A stretch of 64,000 bases of DNA from Vibrio mangrovi (GTDB taxonomy: Bacteria > Pseudomonadota > Gammaproteobacteria > Enterobacterales > Vibrionaceae). A program made the translations under genes and the position numbers. Shown in pieces: positions 26,235 to 33,684 of this stretch (positions within the stretch are counted from its first letter, which is position 1; each line of letters opens with the position of its first letter). The notes under the pieces were generated by a model, which was not told the origin of the DNA, made no database searches, and saw only the letters and a list, made by a program, of their open reading frames with translations. The stretch covers positions 1,922,001 through 1,986,000 of the forward strand of contig NZ_AP024883.1 of NCBI RefSeq assembly GCF_024346955.1, given 5' to 3'.

Positions 26235-27081
26235 GCAAACCATATCATGCCGGGATGTTCCCATCTCGGCATTATGTGATGTGAAATTATGGAACCATTT
26301 CTCGCCACTCACAGCCTTGTATATGCCGTTTGGCTTTTTATTACTGCTTTTCCGTCTGCTGCTTATCGGTGCTTACGGCGTGATATTCCCACTGTTCCCC
26401 GTTTCCCGGAGAAAAAGGATATATCGGATCTTCATTCGCATGCTGGGTATACGGGTTCGCTGTAATATGACATCGCAGGAAGTCGGTCAACATACTGCCG
26501 GATGTGTGGTTGCATCAACACATGTCAGTATTTTTGACCATATTCCCGGTTTGGCAATGCCACACGCCACGCTGATGATAGACAAGTCAGACAGTCCATT
26601 GGGTAAATTTGTCGGCTATATACTATTCAAAGGTTCGGATTCCAACTATTGGCTGGTAAGAAATCAGCGTCAGTTGGTGCAATGCTTCAGACAATGGAAC
26701 AAATCTCCGGAACAACATGCGCTGTACATCACACCGGAGGCAACAATCAACAACGGTAAAGCACTTTTCAGGTTCCGTCCTGAGTTCATGATCAGAGGAC
26801 AGCCGGTTGTACCTCTGGCGTTGAAAGTTAAATTACCTTTTGGTTTATCTCCAAGTCCAATGATGTCTCCGGGATATGTCCGCTTCCTGACGATCCTCAT
26901 GATGCCATACATTCATTTTGAGGTGACTTATCTGGATAAACTCCACTATTCCAAGGAGCAGGCACCACAGGAATTTGCAGATACAGTTCAGCAGGCTATT
27001 GCAGATTATCTGGAAATTCCGGCAACACGCTGGACCAAAGACGACAAATACAGTTACAGAGAGCAGTTAAAACAGTCATGA
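26221..27081 (+). CDS. Membrane-bound acyltransferase, PlsC/LPCAT-like
   Basis: A 286-residue glycerolipid-type acyltransferase. A hydrophobic helix at about residues 33-57 is followed by the catalytic HX4D motif as HVSIFD (His101, Asp106). The third motif reads ITPEATINNGKALFRFRP near 170-187; this is closer to lysophospholipid acyltransferases of the eukaryotic LPCAT type (PEGTxxN...FKPGAF) than to bacterial PlsC. The substrate is unknown. The ATG at 26221 overlaps the GNAT stop; a start at 26116 would lie deep inside that gene. Its stop overlaps the phosphatase start as ATGA. Confidence 0.85.
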   Translation: MQNIEQTISCRDVPISALCDVKLWNHFSPLTALYMPFGFLLLLFRLLLIGAYGVIFPLFPVSRRKRIYRIFIRMLGIRVRCNMTSQEVGQHTAGCVVASTHVSIFDHIPGLAMPHATLMIDKSDSPLGKFVGYILFKGSDSNYWLVRNQRQLVQCFRQWNKSPEQHALYITPEATINNGKALFRFRPEFMIRGQPVVPLALKVKLPFGLSPSPMMSPGYVRFLTILMMPYIHFEVTYLDKLHYSKEQAPQEFADTVQQAIADYLEIPATRWTKDDKYSYREQLKQS

Positions 27082-27773
27082 ACGTCATTTTTGATTTTGA
27101 TAATACTTTACTCCCGGAAGAAAGTACGGTTGAAGTATTGAAAATAGCATTAAGCCATAAAAAAGGCGGCCATGAAACGATGCAGTATCTGGCAGATATC
27201 GCTCCCCGGGCATTTGCCGGAAAGTCGACATGGCAGGAAAAACTGTTAATGCTGAAAACAGCCATGTCTGTCACCAGACAAACGGTAGATCAGTATGTCG
27301 CCAGCCGGGTTAATGCTTTAAACCCGGTATTAAAGGAAACACTGCAGTCCCTGACCAACAAAGGCGTAAAGCTGCATGTGATTTCGGGAGGTTACACTGA
27401 ATGGATCACGCCACTGTTAAGTGCCTGGGAAATTCAGTGTGATCAGATTACCGCAAATCGTTTTATCTGGCTGGGAAACCGGGTCGTGGCAATACGTCCC
27501 TCCCCCTTACTTTCATCGAAAGGAAAAGTTCAGGTAATTCACCACTGGAAAAGCCAGAATAAAACAACCGGGAAATTCATTATTGTCGGAGATGGTTCAG
27601 CCGATCAGGACACACTACGCTACAACGCCAGTGACGCTTTCGTTTCTGCTGAATATTTTCAGAATAATCAACTTCCTGAAATGGATCAGATGAGGCGTGC
27701 TTCAACCCCCGAAGAAGTTGGTCAGCACATTGATCATTTTTTAACGCAGCTCTCCCCCGCTGTTGTTTATTAA
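27078..27773 (+). CDS. HAD-superfamily phosphatase, SerB-like (HAD-IB)
   Basis: A 231-residue cytoplasmic phosphohydrolase. Motif I DFDNT at residues 6-10 (nucleophile Asp6, Asp8), motif II SGG at 103-105, a lysine in SSKGK near 148-150, and motif IV GDGSADQD at 171-178 are all present, so it should be active. It resembles phosphoserine phosphatase-like enzymes, some of which dephosphorylate lipids and occur fused to PlsC domains. Translationally coupled to the acyltransferase; it may remove the phosphate from the acylated product. Substrate is inference. Confidence 0.88.
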   Translation: MNVIFDFDNTLLPEESTVEVLKIALSHKKGGHETMQYLADIAPRAFAGKSTWQEKLLMLKTAMSVTRQTVDQYVASRVNALNPVLKETLQSLTNKGVKLHVISGGYTEWITPLLSAWEIQCDQITANRFIWLGNRVVAIRPSPLLSSKGKVQVIHHWKSQNKTTGKFIIVGDGSADQDTLRYNASDAFVSAEYFQNNQLPEMDQMRRASTPEEVGQHIDHFLTQLSPAVVY

Positions 27774-27792
27774 CGCCTCATCTACCACACCT

Positions 27793-27822
27793 TCAGTGGA
27801 CCATCCGGTCCACTGAGTCTTC
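27793..27822 (+). terminator. Terminator of the GNAT-acyltransferase-HAD operon
   Basis: TCAGTGGACC-ATCC-GGTCCACTGA (27793-27816) is a perfect 10-bp stem with a four-base loop, followed by GTCTTCTTT. It is placed between convergent genes and could serve the leftward response regulator gene as well. Confidence 0.75.
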
Positions 27823-27853
27823 TTTAAAACTATTCTTATTATTTCTTCTAAAA

Positions 27854-28534
27854 CTATCCTTTACGCTGATAACACCGTTCCGGTCGGCCGACAGTTCCAT
27901 AGTTCACATCAGAGATCAGCTCTCCCGTTCCAATCAGGTATTCCAGATAGCGTCTTGCTGTTGTTCGGCTTGCTCCCATTTTCTCCCCGGCTTCATCCGC
28001 GGTCAGACTGACATTTTCATGAAACAGCTTGCGAATTTTATCCAAAGTTACCGCATCGATGCCCTTCGGCAATTTTTCTGTCCCACTTACCGATGCTCCG
28101 GTTGAATTTGACAGCATCTTATCCACCAGCCCCTGATCCAGACCACCGGCTTCCGTCAATTGCTGGCGCAGTAACTGATACTTCTGCATCGCTGCTTCAA
28201 GACGGGAGAAAACCACGGGTTTGAGCAAATAGTCGACAACACCGTAACGCATTGCCTGTTGCAACGTTCCGACATCTCTGGCTGCTGTAATCAAGATCAC
28301 ATCACACTCATCCTGATTGGTCCTCGACTGCTGCAAAATATCCAGACCGGTACCATCGGGCAAATAAACATCCAACAAAACTAAATCCGGTGACAACAGG
28401 GACAACTGCATCTCTGCTTCCACTTTATTGGTGGCAATTCCAACAACTTCAAATCCACCAATCTGTTCCAGATAACGCTGGTGAAGCTGAGCAATAACCA
28501 GATCATCTTCAATAATCATGACTCTGGTATTCAT
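27854..28534 (-). CDS. CitB/DpiA-type response regulator (second citrate-type system)
   Basis: A 226-residue regulator with an N-terminal receiver (acidic Glu9, Asp10, Asp11; phosphoacceptor Asp55 in LVLLDVYLPDGTG; DYLLKPVVFSRL) and a C-terminal helix-turn-helix (ADEAGEKMGASRTTARRYLEYL). It is clearly paralogous to the CitB-like protein at 22857-23534, sharing LPKGID...LTLDKI in the linker. Overlaps its kinase gene by ATGA. It probably controls the divergent tctCBA operon. Confidence 0.92.
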   Translation of the reverse strand: MNTRVMIIEDDLVIAQLHQRYLEQIGGFEVVGIATNKVEAEMQLSLLSPDLVLLDVYLPDGTGLDILQQSRTNQDECDVILITAARDVGTLQQAMRYGVVDYLLKPVVFSRLEAAMQKYQLLRQQLTEAGGLDQGLVDKMLSNSTGASVSGTEKLPKGIDAVTLDKIRKLFHENVSLTADEAGEKMGASRTTARRYLEYLIGTGELISDVNYGTVGRPERCYQRKG

Positions 28535-30147
28535 ACCAATGGTTCCTTCGGCAAATAAACCGTCATTCTTGTACCACTTCCTTTTTTATCGAACATTTCC
28601 AATTGTCCGTGATATCTGTCGGTTAACTGCTGTACCAGAAACAGTCCGACACCACGCCCCTGATTACTTTTACTGGAAACGCCTCTTTCGGTCAGAATAT
28701 CAGCACTTACCCCTTCCGGCAGTCCGCATCCCTGATCATCAACTTCCAGAACAATCTCATTGCCATAGTCACTGACAGATACCTCAATTATACGTCTCTC
28801 ATGGGCAATATGTTTACTCTGCCGTACAGATGTCAACACAGCATCAAAGGCATTATCAATCAGGTTTCCCAAAATGGTGACAACATCTTCAGAGTGAAGA
28901 TGGCCCGGCAAAACGTCCAGTTTGGTCCCTTCTTCAACCCGGAGTTCCAGTGACAATTCACGGGCTCGCTCACTCTTGCCCAGTAACATCCCGGCAATCA
29001 ACGGATCTTTAATGGCTCCACGCAGAAATTCGATCAGCGTTTGATAATGTTCAGTTTCCTGACCGATCAGCTGCTGCACCGCTTCAAGCTCCCCCATCTG
29101 TACTAATCCACTGATAGTATTCAGTTTATTCCTGTGTTCATGGGTTTGGGAGCGTAAAAGCTCTGCATACGCTTTTGTCTGGGAAAGTTGTTCTGTTAAG
29201 TCATTAATTTCATCACGAAGCCGGAAACTGGCAACGGCTCCGACCACACGTCCATCGACCACGATCGGACTTCGGTTGGCAATCAACCATTTACGATTCA
29301 GGTACAGCTCGATATCACTATCGGTTTTTCCGGTTTCCAGCAATGTATAAAGATTACTGTCCTGCAGAGAATCGGTTAACAGCCGATTTAATGCCGTCTC
29401 TTTATGAATACCCAGAATATCGCAGGCACTACGGTTGACAGAGCGAAGATAACCCTTTTCATCAATACTCAGAATTCCTTCTTTCAAGGTACTCATCGTC
29501 ACATCAAGCTCACCATAAAGCCGGCCGATTTCTTCAGGTTCAAACCCTAAAATGGCTTTTTGAAAACGGCGGGATACATAACCGGAAATCAACCCATTCA
29601 CGATGACGACCAATACAACAATGATCAGTAAGTAATGCAAATAAGGTTCAATTCTGTCTTGCAAACGTTCAATCAGGTATCCGACAGACACAACACCGAT
29701 AATATGACCGGATGCATCAATGACTGCTGATTTCCCCCGTACGGAGCGACCGAGTGAACCATGAGCAAATGAGACATAGGACAGTCCTTTCTGAAGCGCT
29801 TGCTGGTTATCTCCTCCCACCATAGGCAAACCAATTCTTTCGTCCAGCGGGTGAACCAGCCGAATTCCCCGATTATCACCAATAACAATAAATGCAGCGC
29901 CAATCATATAGGCCAGATCACGATAATGCTTTTGCTGACTCGTATCTCCCTGATGAATCATATCGATCACTTCCGGGGACTCGGACAGATACGTAGCTAC
30001 GCGCAATGCTTTTTGCCCCATATCTTCCTCTTGCTGATGTCTGATATAGGAAAAACCGGCTAAAGCCAGAATCAGCAGTTCAATTAGTCCTGAGAAAGTC
30101 ATCATGATCAGCATCCGTTTGCGAAAGCTGATCTCATTCCATGTCAT
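28531..30147 (-). CDS. CitA/DpiB-type sensor histidine kinase (second citrate-type system)
   Basis: A 538-residue membrane kinase. Periplasmic sensor domain between helices near residues 15-33 and 170-195 with IRLVHPLDERIG and VRGKSAVID, the same ligand-binding residues as CitA. A cytoplasmic PAS domain follows (MSTLKEGILSIDEKGYLR), then the kinase with phosphoacceptor His336 (THEHRNKLNTISGL), N box NLIDNAFDAV and G box GRGVGLFLVQQL. GGAGG precedes the ATG. It is divergent from tctCBA, which is the likely target. Named TctE kinases elsewhere are of a different (OmpR-partner) class, so no symbol is given. Confidence 0.92.
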   Translation of the reverse strand: MTWNEISFRKRMLIMMTFSGLIELLILALAGFSYIRHQQEEDMGQKALRVATYLSESPEVIDMIHQGDTSQQKHYRDLAYMIGAAFIVIGDNRGIRLVHPLDERIGLPMVGGDNQQALQKGLSYVSFAHGSLGRSVRGKSAVIDASGHIIGVVSVGYLIERLQDRIEPYLHYLLIIVVLVVIVNGLISGYVSRRFQKAILGFEPEEIGRLYGELDVTMSTLKEGILSIDEKGYLRSVNRSACDILGIHKETALNRLLTDSLQDSNLYTLLETGKTDSDIELYLNRKWLIANRSPIVVDGRVVGAVASFRLRDEINDLTEQLSQTKAYAELLRSQTHEHRNKLNTISGLVQMGELEAVQQLIGQETEHYQTLIEFLRGAIKDPLIAGMLLGKSERARELSLELRVEEGTKLDVLPGHLHSEDVVTILGNLIDNAFDAVLTSVRQSKHIAHERRIIEVSVSDYGNEIVLEVDDQGCGLPEGVSADILTERGVSSKSNQGRGVGLFLVQQLTDRYHGQLEMFDKKGSGTRMTVYLPKEPLV

Positions 30148-30413
30148 ATGTACCTCCAGAAAAGAAGCCGTACATTAACACTTATCTAACATTGTTAAGA
30201 GTACCATGATGAATAACTGTGATTGATTCAACGCATTCATATATCACCGTGCACAATATGAACAAAATGCCCGTAATACCCATTATTCCAATTTATTACC
30301 ACAAACAAGACAACCAATTAACATTTATATAACTTTTGCAATGCAATACCGCATGGATTGCCAACCCTGCAAATACAATAAATAAATTGCACCCTGCAAA
30401 AGGAACGTGAAAT
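30148..30413. promoter_or_regulatory. Divergent control region for kinase gene and tctCBA
   Basis: A 266-base region with both promoters. The decamer ACCCTGCAAA occurs twice in direct orientation at 30364-30373 and 30391-30400 (27 bases apart), just upstream of tctC, and TTGCA-A-TGCAA at 30336-30346 is a short dyad. These are candidate response-regulator contacts. AAAAGGAA is the tctC ribosome-binding site and directly follows the second decamer. Confidence 0.45.
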
Positions 30414-31382
30414 ATGAAGCGACTGAAATCCCGCCTGATGATATCCATCCTCGCTGCTGGCTTTTCTGTAAGCACACTGGCCGCAGATATTGAAAAAATC
30501 CACTTTCTGATTCCCGGAGGTGCCGGTGGCGGCTGGGATATGACAGCCCGTGGAACCGGTGATGTCCTGCTGAAAACCAAACTGATTGATACCGTATCTT
30601 TCCAGAATATGTCTGGTGGTGGCGGTGGAAAAGCAATCGCCCATTTGATTGAGACGGCAGATCGTCAGGAAGATACCCTGATGGTAAATTCAACTCCGAT
30701 TGTTGTCCGCTCTCTTTCAGGCGTCTTCCCTCAATCCTTCCGGGATTTAACTCCGGTTGCATCGATTGTTTCCGATTACGGCGCGATCGTTGTTTCTGCC
30801 GATTCCAAATATAAAACCTGGGAAGATGTTGTCGCCGACTTCAGAAAGAACCCGCGTAAAGTAAAAATTGCCGGAGGTTCGGCAAGAGGAAGTATGGATC
30901 ATTTGGTCGTTGCCGCAGCGTTTAAAGGCGAAGGTTTTGACCCTAAATCAGTCCGTTACATCGCTTATGATGCCGGTGGTAAAGCTATGGCTGCTCTGCT
31001 TTCAGGCGAAACACAACTGCTGTCAACCGGGTTAGGCGAAGTGCTGGAAATGTCGAAAGCGGGACAAGTCCGTATTCTGGCAACGACAGCACCGAAGCGC
31101 TTACCTTCCGCACCGGATATTCCAACGCTGACAGATTACGGTAACCCAACCGTTTTTGCGAACTGGCGTGGTTTCTTTGCCGCTCCGGGAGTCAGCAAAG
31201 AAAAAGTGGCCGAATGGGACAAAGTTCTGGAAAAAATGTACCAGACACCAGAGTGGCAGGTCGTCCGGGATCGTAACGGCTGGATCGATAACTATAAACC
31301 AAGCCCTGAATTCTACACTTTCCTGACAGAGCAGGAAAAACAGATGGGTGCTCTCATGCGTGAATTAGGCTTTATTAAATAA
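30414..31382 (+). CDS. tctC: Tripartite tricarboxylate transporter, periplasmic binding protein
   Basis: A 322-residue Bug/TctC-family receptor for citrate or a related tricarboxylate. Signal peptide MKRLKSRLMISILAAGFSVS with cleavage near residue 24 (TLAADIE), then the family pattern IHFLIPGGAGGGWDMTARGTG and QNMSGGGGGKAIAHLIE. Length fits. It delivers ligand to TctAB in the inner membrane. The first gene of the operon, under the divergent two-component pair. Confidence 0.94.
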   Translation: MKRLKSRLMISILAAGFSVSTLAADIEKIHFLIPGGAGGGWDMTARGTGDVLLKTKLIDTVSFQNMSGGGGGKAIAHLIETADRQEDTLMVNSTPIVVRSLSGVFPQSFRDLTPVASIVSDYGAIVVSADSKYKTWEDVVADFRKNPRKVKIAGGSARGSMDHLVVAAAFKGEGFDPKSVRYIAYDAGGKAMAALLSGETQLLSTGLGEVLEMSKAGQVRILATTAPKRLPSAPDIPTLTDYGNPTVFANWRGFFAAPGVSKEKVAEWDKVLEKMYQTPEWQVVRDRNGWIDNYKPSPEFYTFLTEQEKQMGALMRELGFIK

Positions 31383-31410
31383 TCAGCCATCTTACCGCAA
31401 CTTAAACCGT

Positions 31411-31469
31411 CATATACAGGCTTGTTGAAAATCCTTTGTTGGATGACCCGTCCAGGCAGCCTGTATATG
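31411..31469. repeat. Large intercistronic hairpin between tctC and tctB
   Basis: CATATACAGGCT (31411-31422) and AGCCTGTATATG (31458-31469) pair perfectly over 12 bases across a 35-base loop. There is no T tract. A stable hairpin here would protect the tctC message from 3' decay and raise binding-protein output over the membrane subunits. Confidence 0.65.
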
Positions 31470-31495
31470 ACCCCTTACACCAAATGGAGTAGGAC

Positions 31496-31993
31496 ATGTC
31501 TACCAGAATTAACAAACTGCTCTCAAGCGAATATTTATTATGCCGGGACCGGGTCGGTGCACTGATCTTTTTAGTGTTTTGTCTGGGTTACGGTTACCAA
31601 ACATTCAACATTCCGCTTTTCCCCGGAGATGAATATGAACCCTTCACTGCCAGAACGCTACCCATACTGCTCACTTATCTCGGGATCATTCTTTCCGTCG
31701 CACTTCTGGTCACAGGGCAACCAGACAGTAAAAGCGGTGCCGTACTCAACTTCAACTGGAAGTTACTGATCAGTTTTCTGCTCTTAATGGTGCTCTATGG
31801 TATCGGCCTCACTTATGCCGGTTTCGTTATCGCGACCACCCTTTTCCTGGCTATTGGATTTTATCTGCTGGGGGAACGACGTAAAAAAGTACTGTTCGGT
31901 GCGTCTTTTCCCTTTGTGTTCACCTTTTATATGTTACTGACACAAGGTCTGGATATTTATCTGGAACCCGGTGTTATCTTCACCATCTGGTAA
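31496..31993 (+). CDS. tctB: Tripartite tricarboxylate transporter, small membrane subunit
   Basis: A 165-residue inner-membrane protein with four predicted helices (near residues 20-38, 53-70, 87-108, 112-160). TctB proteins are short and poorly conserved; identification rests on length, topology, the FCLGYGYQTFNIPLFPGDEY and LTYAGFVIATTLFLAIGFYL regions and its place between tctC and tctA. It supports the TctA channel. GGAG lies before the ATG. Confidence 0.9.
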   Translation: MSTRINKLLSSEYLLCRDRVGALIFLVFCLGYGYQTFNIPLFPGDEYEPFTARTLPILLTYLGIILSVALLVTGQPDSKSGAVLNFNWKLLISFLLLMVLYGIGLTYAGFVIATTLFLAIGFYLLGERRKKVLFGASFPFVFTFYMLLTQGLDIYLEPGVIFTIW

Positions 31994-32003
31994 GGAGGTT
32001 GTG

Positions 32004-33533
32004 ATGTTAGACGGAATTCTTCAGGGACTCAGTACAGCCGTCCTCCCGATGAATCTGATGATGGTGGTTGTCGGTTGTTTTGTCGGTACTTTTATCGGTA
32101 TGTTACCGGGGCTGGGACCGATCTCAGCCATTGCACTGATGATCCCGATTACCTACGGCCTCGAGCCCTCTTCCGGCCTGATTCTGATGGCTGGTGTTTA
32201 CTATGGAGCCATCTTCGGAGGTTCAACCTCATCAATTCTGATTAACGCTCCGGGTTGCTCTTCAACGGTCGTAACTGCCTTTGACGGATACCCGATGGCT
32301 CAGAAAGGACAAGCCGGTAAGGCGCTGGCGCTGGCAGCCTATTCCTCATTCACCGGAGGCACACTTTCAGCAATTATGCTGCTATTCGCAGCACCTGCAT
32401 TAGCAAGTGTTTCACTCAGTTTTCAATCTTCTGACTATTTTGCTCTGATGCTGGTCGGTTTATCAGCCGTTGCCGCTTTCGCCGGAAAAGGGCAAGTGAT
32501 CAAAGCCTGGATGATGACCATATTTGGTCTGATGCTCTCTACTGTTGGAATTGATAAAGGTGTCGGCGTCGAACGCTTTACCTTTGGACTGACCGACCTG
32601 ATGGATGGATTCAGCTTTCTGATGCTGGCCATGGCGACATTTGCTCTGGGTGAAACCTTAGTGGGTATTCTGAAACCGGAAGCCAATACTCAAGATGCGG
32701 AAACTCAGAAAATGAGCGATCTCGGAAGTATGAAGATCAATAAGGAAGAGTTCAAGGAAGCAGCCCCGGTCGCACTACGCTCTTCAATTCTCGGCTTTTT
32801 TACCGGTGTACTACCGGGTGCCGGTGCAACAATCGCAGCATTCCTCAGCTACGGTATGGAACGTAATCTGGCTCCGAAAGAAAAGCAGGAGGAGTTTGGT
32901 CACGGCTCTATTCGTGGTCTGGTTGCTCCGGAGTCCGCCAACAATGCATCATCCAGCGGTTCCTTCGTTCCTCTGCTGACATTGGGTATTCCCGGCTCAG
33001 GAACGACAGCCATTATGCTGGGTGCGTTAATTGCTTATGGTATTCAGCCGGGACCTCGCCTGTTTGTTGAACACCCTGATGTATTCTGGTCGGTGATCAT
33101 CTCGATGTACTTCGGTAATATTGTTCTGATTATTCTGAATCTTCCTTTGATTCCGTATATTTCCCGCTTACTTGCCGTCCCGAGAACTGTGCTGTTGCCG
33201 ATGATTCTGTTTTTCTCGATCACCGGGGTTTATCTGGTATCGTTCAATACGATGGACGTCTTCATCATGATTCTGATTGCTATCGGTGCCATTATGCTGC
33301 GGCTGGCAAACTTCCCACTGGCACCGTTATTACTTGGTTTCATTCTGGGCGGGCTGATGGAAGAAAATCTACGCCGGGCGCTGATGATCAGCGACGGAGA
33401 ACTCAGTTTCCTTTGGGAAAGACCTATAACTTTCACCTTCACATCTCTGGCTGTTCTGTTATTACTCAGCCCCCTGATGAGTACCATACTCAATCGCCTG
33501 AAAACCCGAAAAACCTCATTACATCATTCCTGA
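32004..33533 (+). CDS. tctA: Tripartite tricarboxylate transporter, large membrane subunit
   Basis: A 509-residue permease with about 11-12 membrane segments. Conserved TctA features: GTFIGMLPGLGPISAIALM, YYGAIFGGSTSSILINAPG, FFTGVLPGAGATIAAFLSY and APESANNASSSGSFVPLLTL. The ATG at 32004 follows TAAGGAGG; a longer frame from 31971 overlaps tctB. It carries out Na+- or H+-driven uptake of the tricarboxylate presented by TctC. Last gene of the operon. Confidence 0.96.
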   Translation: MLDGILQGLSTAVLPMNLMMVVVGCFVGTFIGMLPGLGPISAIALMIPITYGLEPSSGLILMAGVYYGAIFGGSTSSILINAPGCSSTVVTAFDGYPMAQKGQAGKALALAAYSSFTGGTLSAIMLLFAAPALASVSLSFQSSDYFALMLVGLSAVAAFAGKGQVIKAWMMTIFGLMLSTVGIDKGVGVERFTFGLTDLMDGFSFLMLAMATFALGETLVGILKPEANTQDAETQKMSDLGSMKINKEEFKEAAPVALRSSILGFFTGVLPGAGATIAAFLSYGMERNLAPKEKQEEFGHGSIRGLVAPESANNASSSGSFVPLLTLGIPGSGTTAIMLGALIAYGIQPGPRLFVEHPDVFWSVIISMYFGNIVLIILNLPLIPYISRLLAVPRTVLLPMILFFSITGVYLVSFNTMDVFIMILIAIGAIMLRLANFPLAPLLLGFILGGLMEENLRRALMISDGELSFLWERPITFTFTSLAVLLLLSPLMSTILNRLKTRKTSLHHS

Positions 33534-33538
33534 TGTCC

Positions 33539-33564
33539 AGCCCGGAACCATCCGGGCTTTTTTA
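33539..33564 (+). terminator. Rho-independent terminator of tctCBA
   Basis: AGCCCGG-AACCAT-CCGGGCT (33539-33558) followed by a run of T (TTTTATTT). It lies 6 bases after the tctA stop. Confidence 0.9.
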
Positions 33565-33684
33565 TTTCACTCTTGCTTATTTTGCCTTTTAGTTTACTTT
33601 TTTTTAACAAATCAAACATCGCCCCATCGAACCAAACGTAACTTCCTGCTATGATGATGAAAATGCTCGTTACAGGGACACAAC

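Noticed and set aside
30325..30762. A 145-residue antisense frame over the start of tctC
   Set aside because: It overlaps the tctC signal peptide and promoter region, and its composition is not protein-like.
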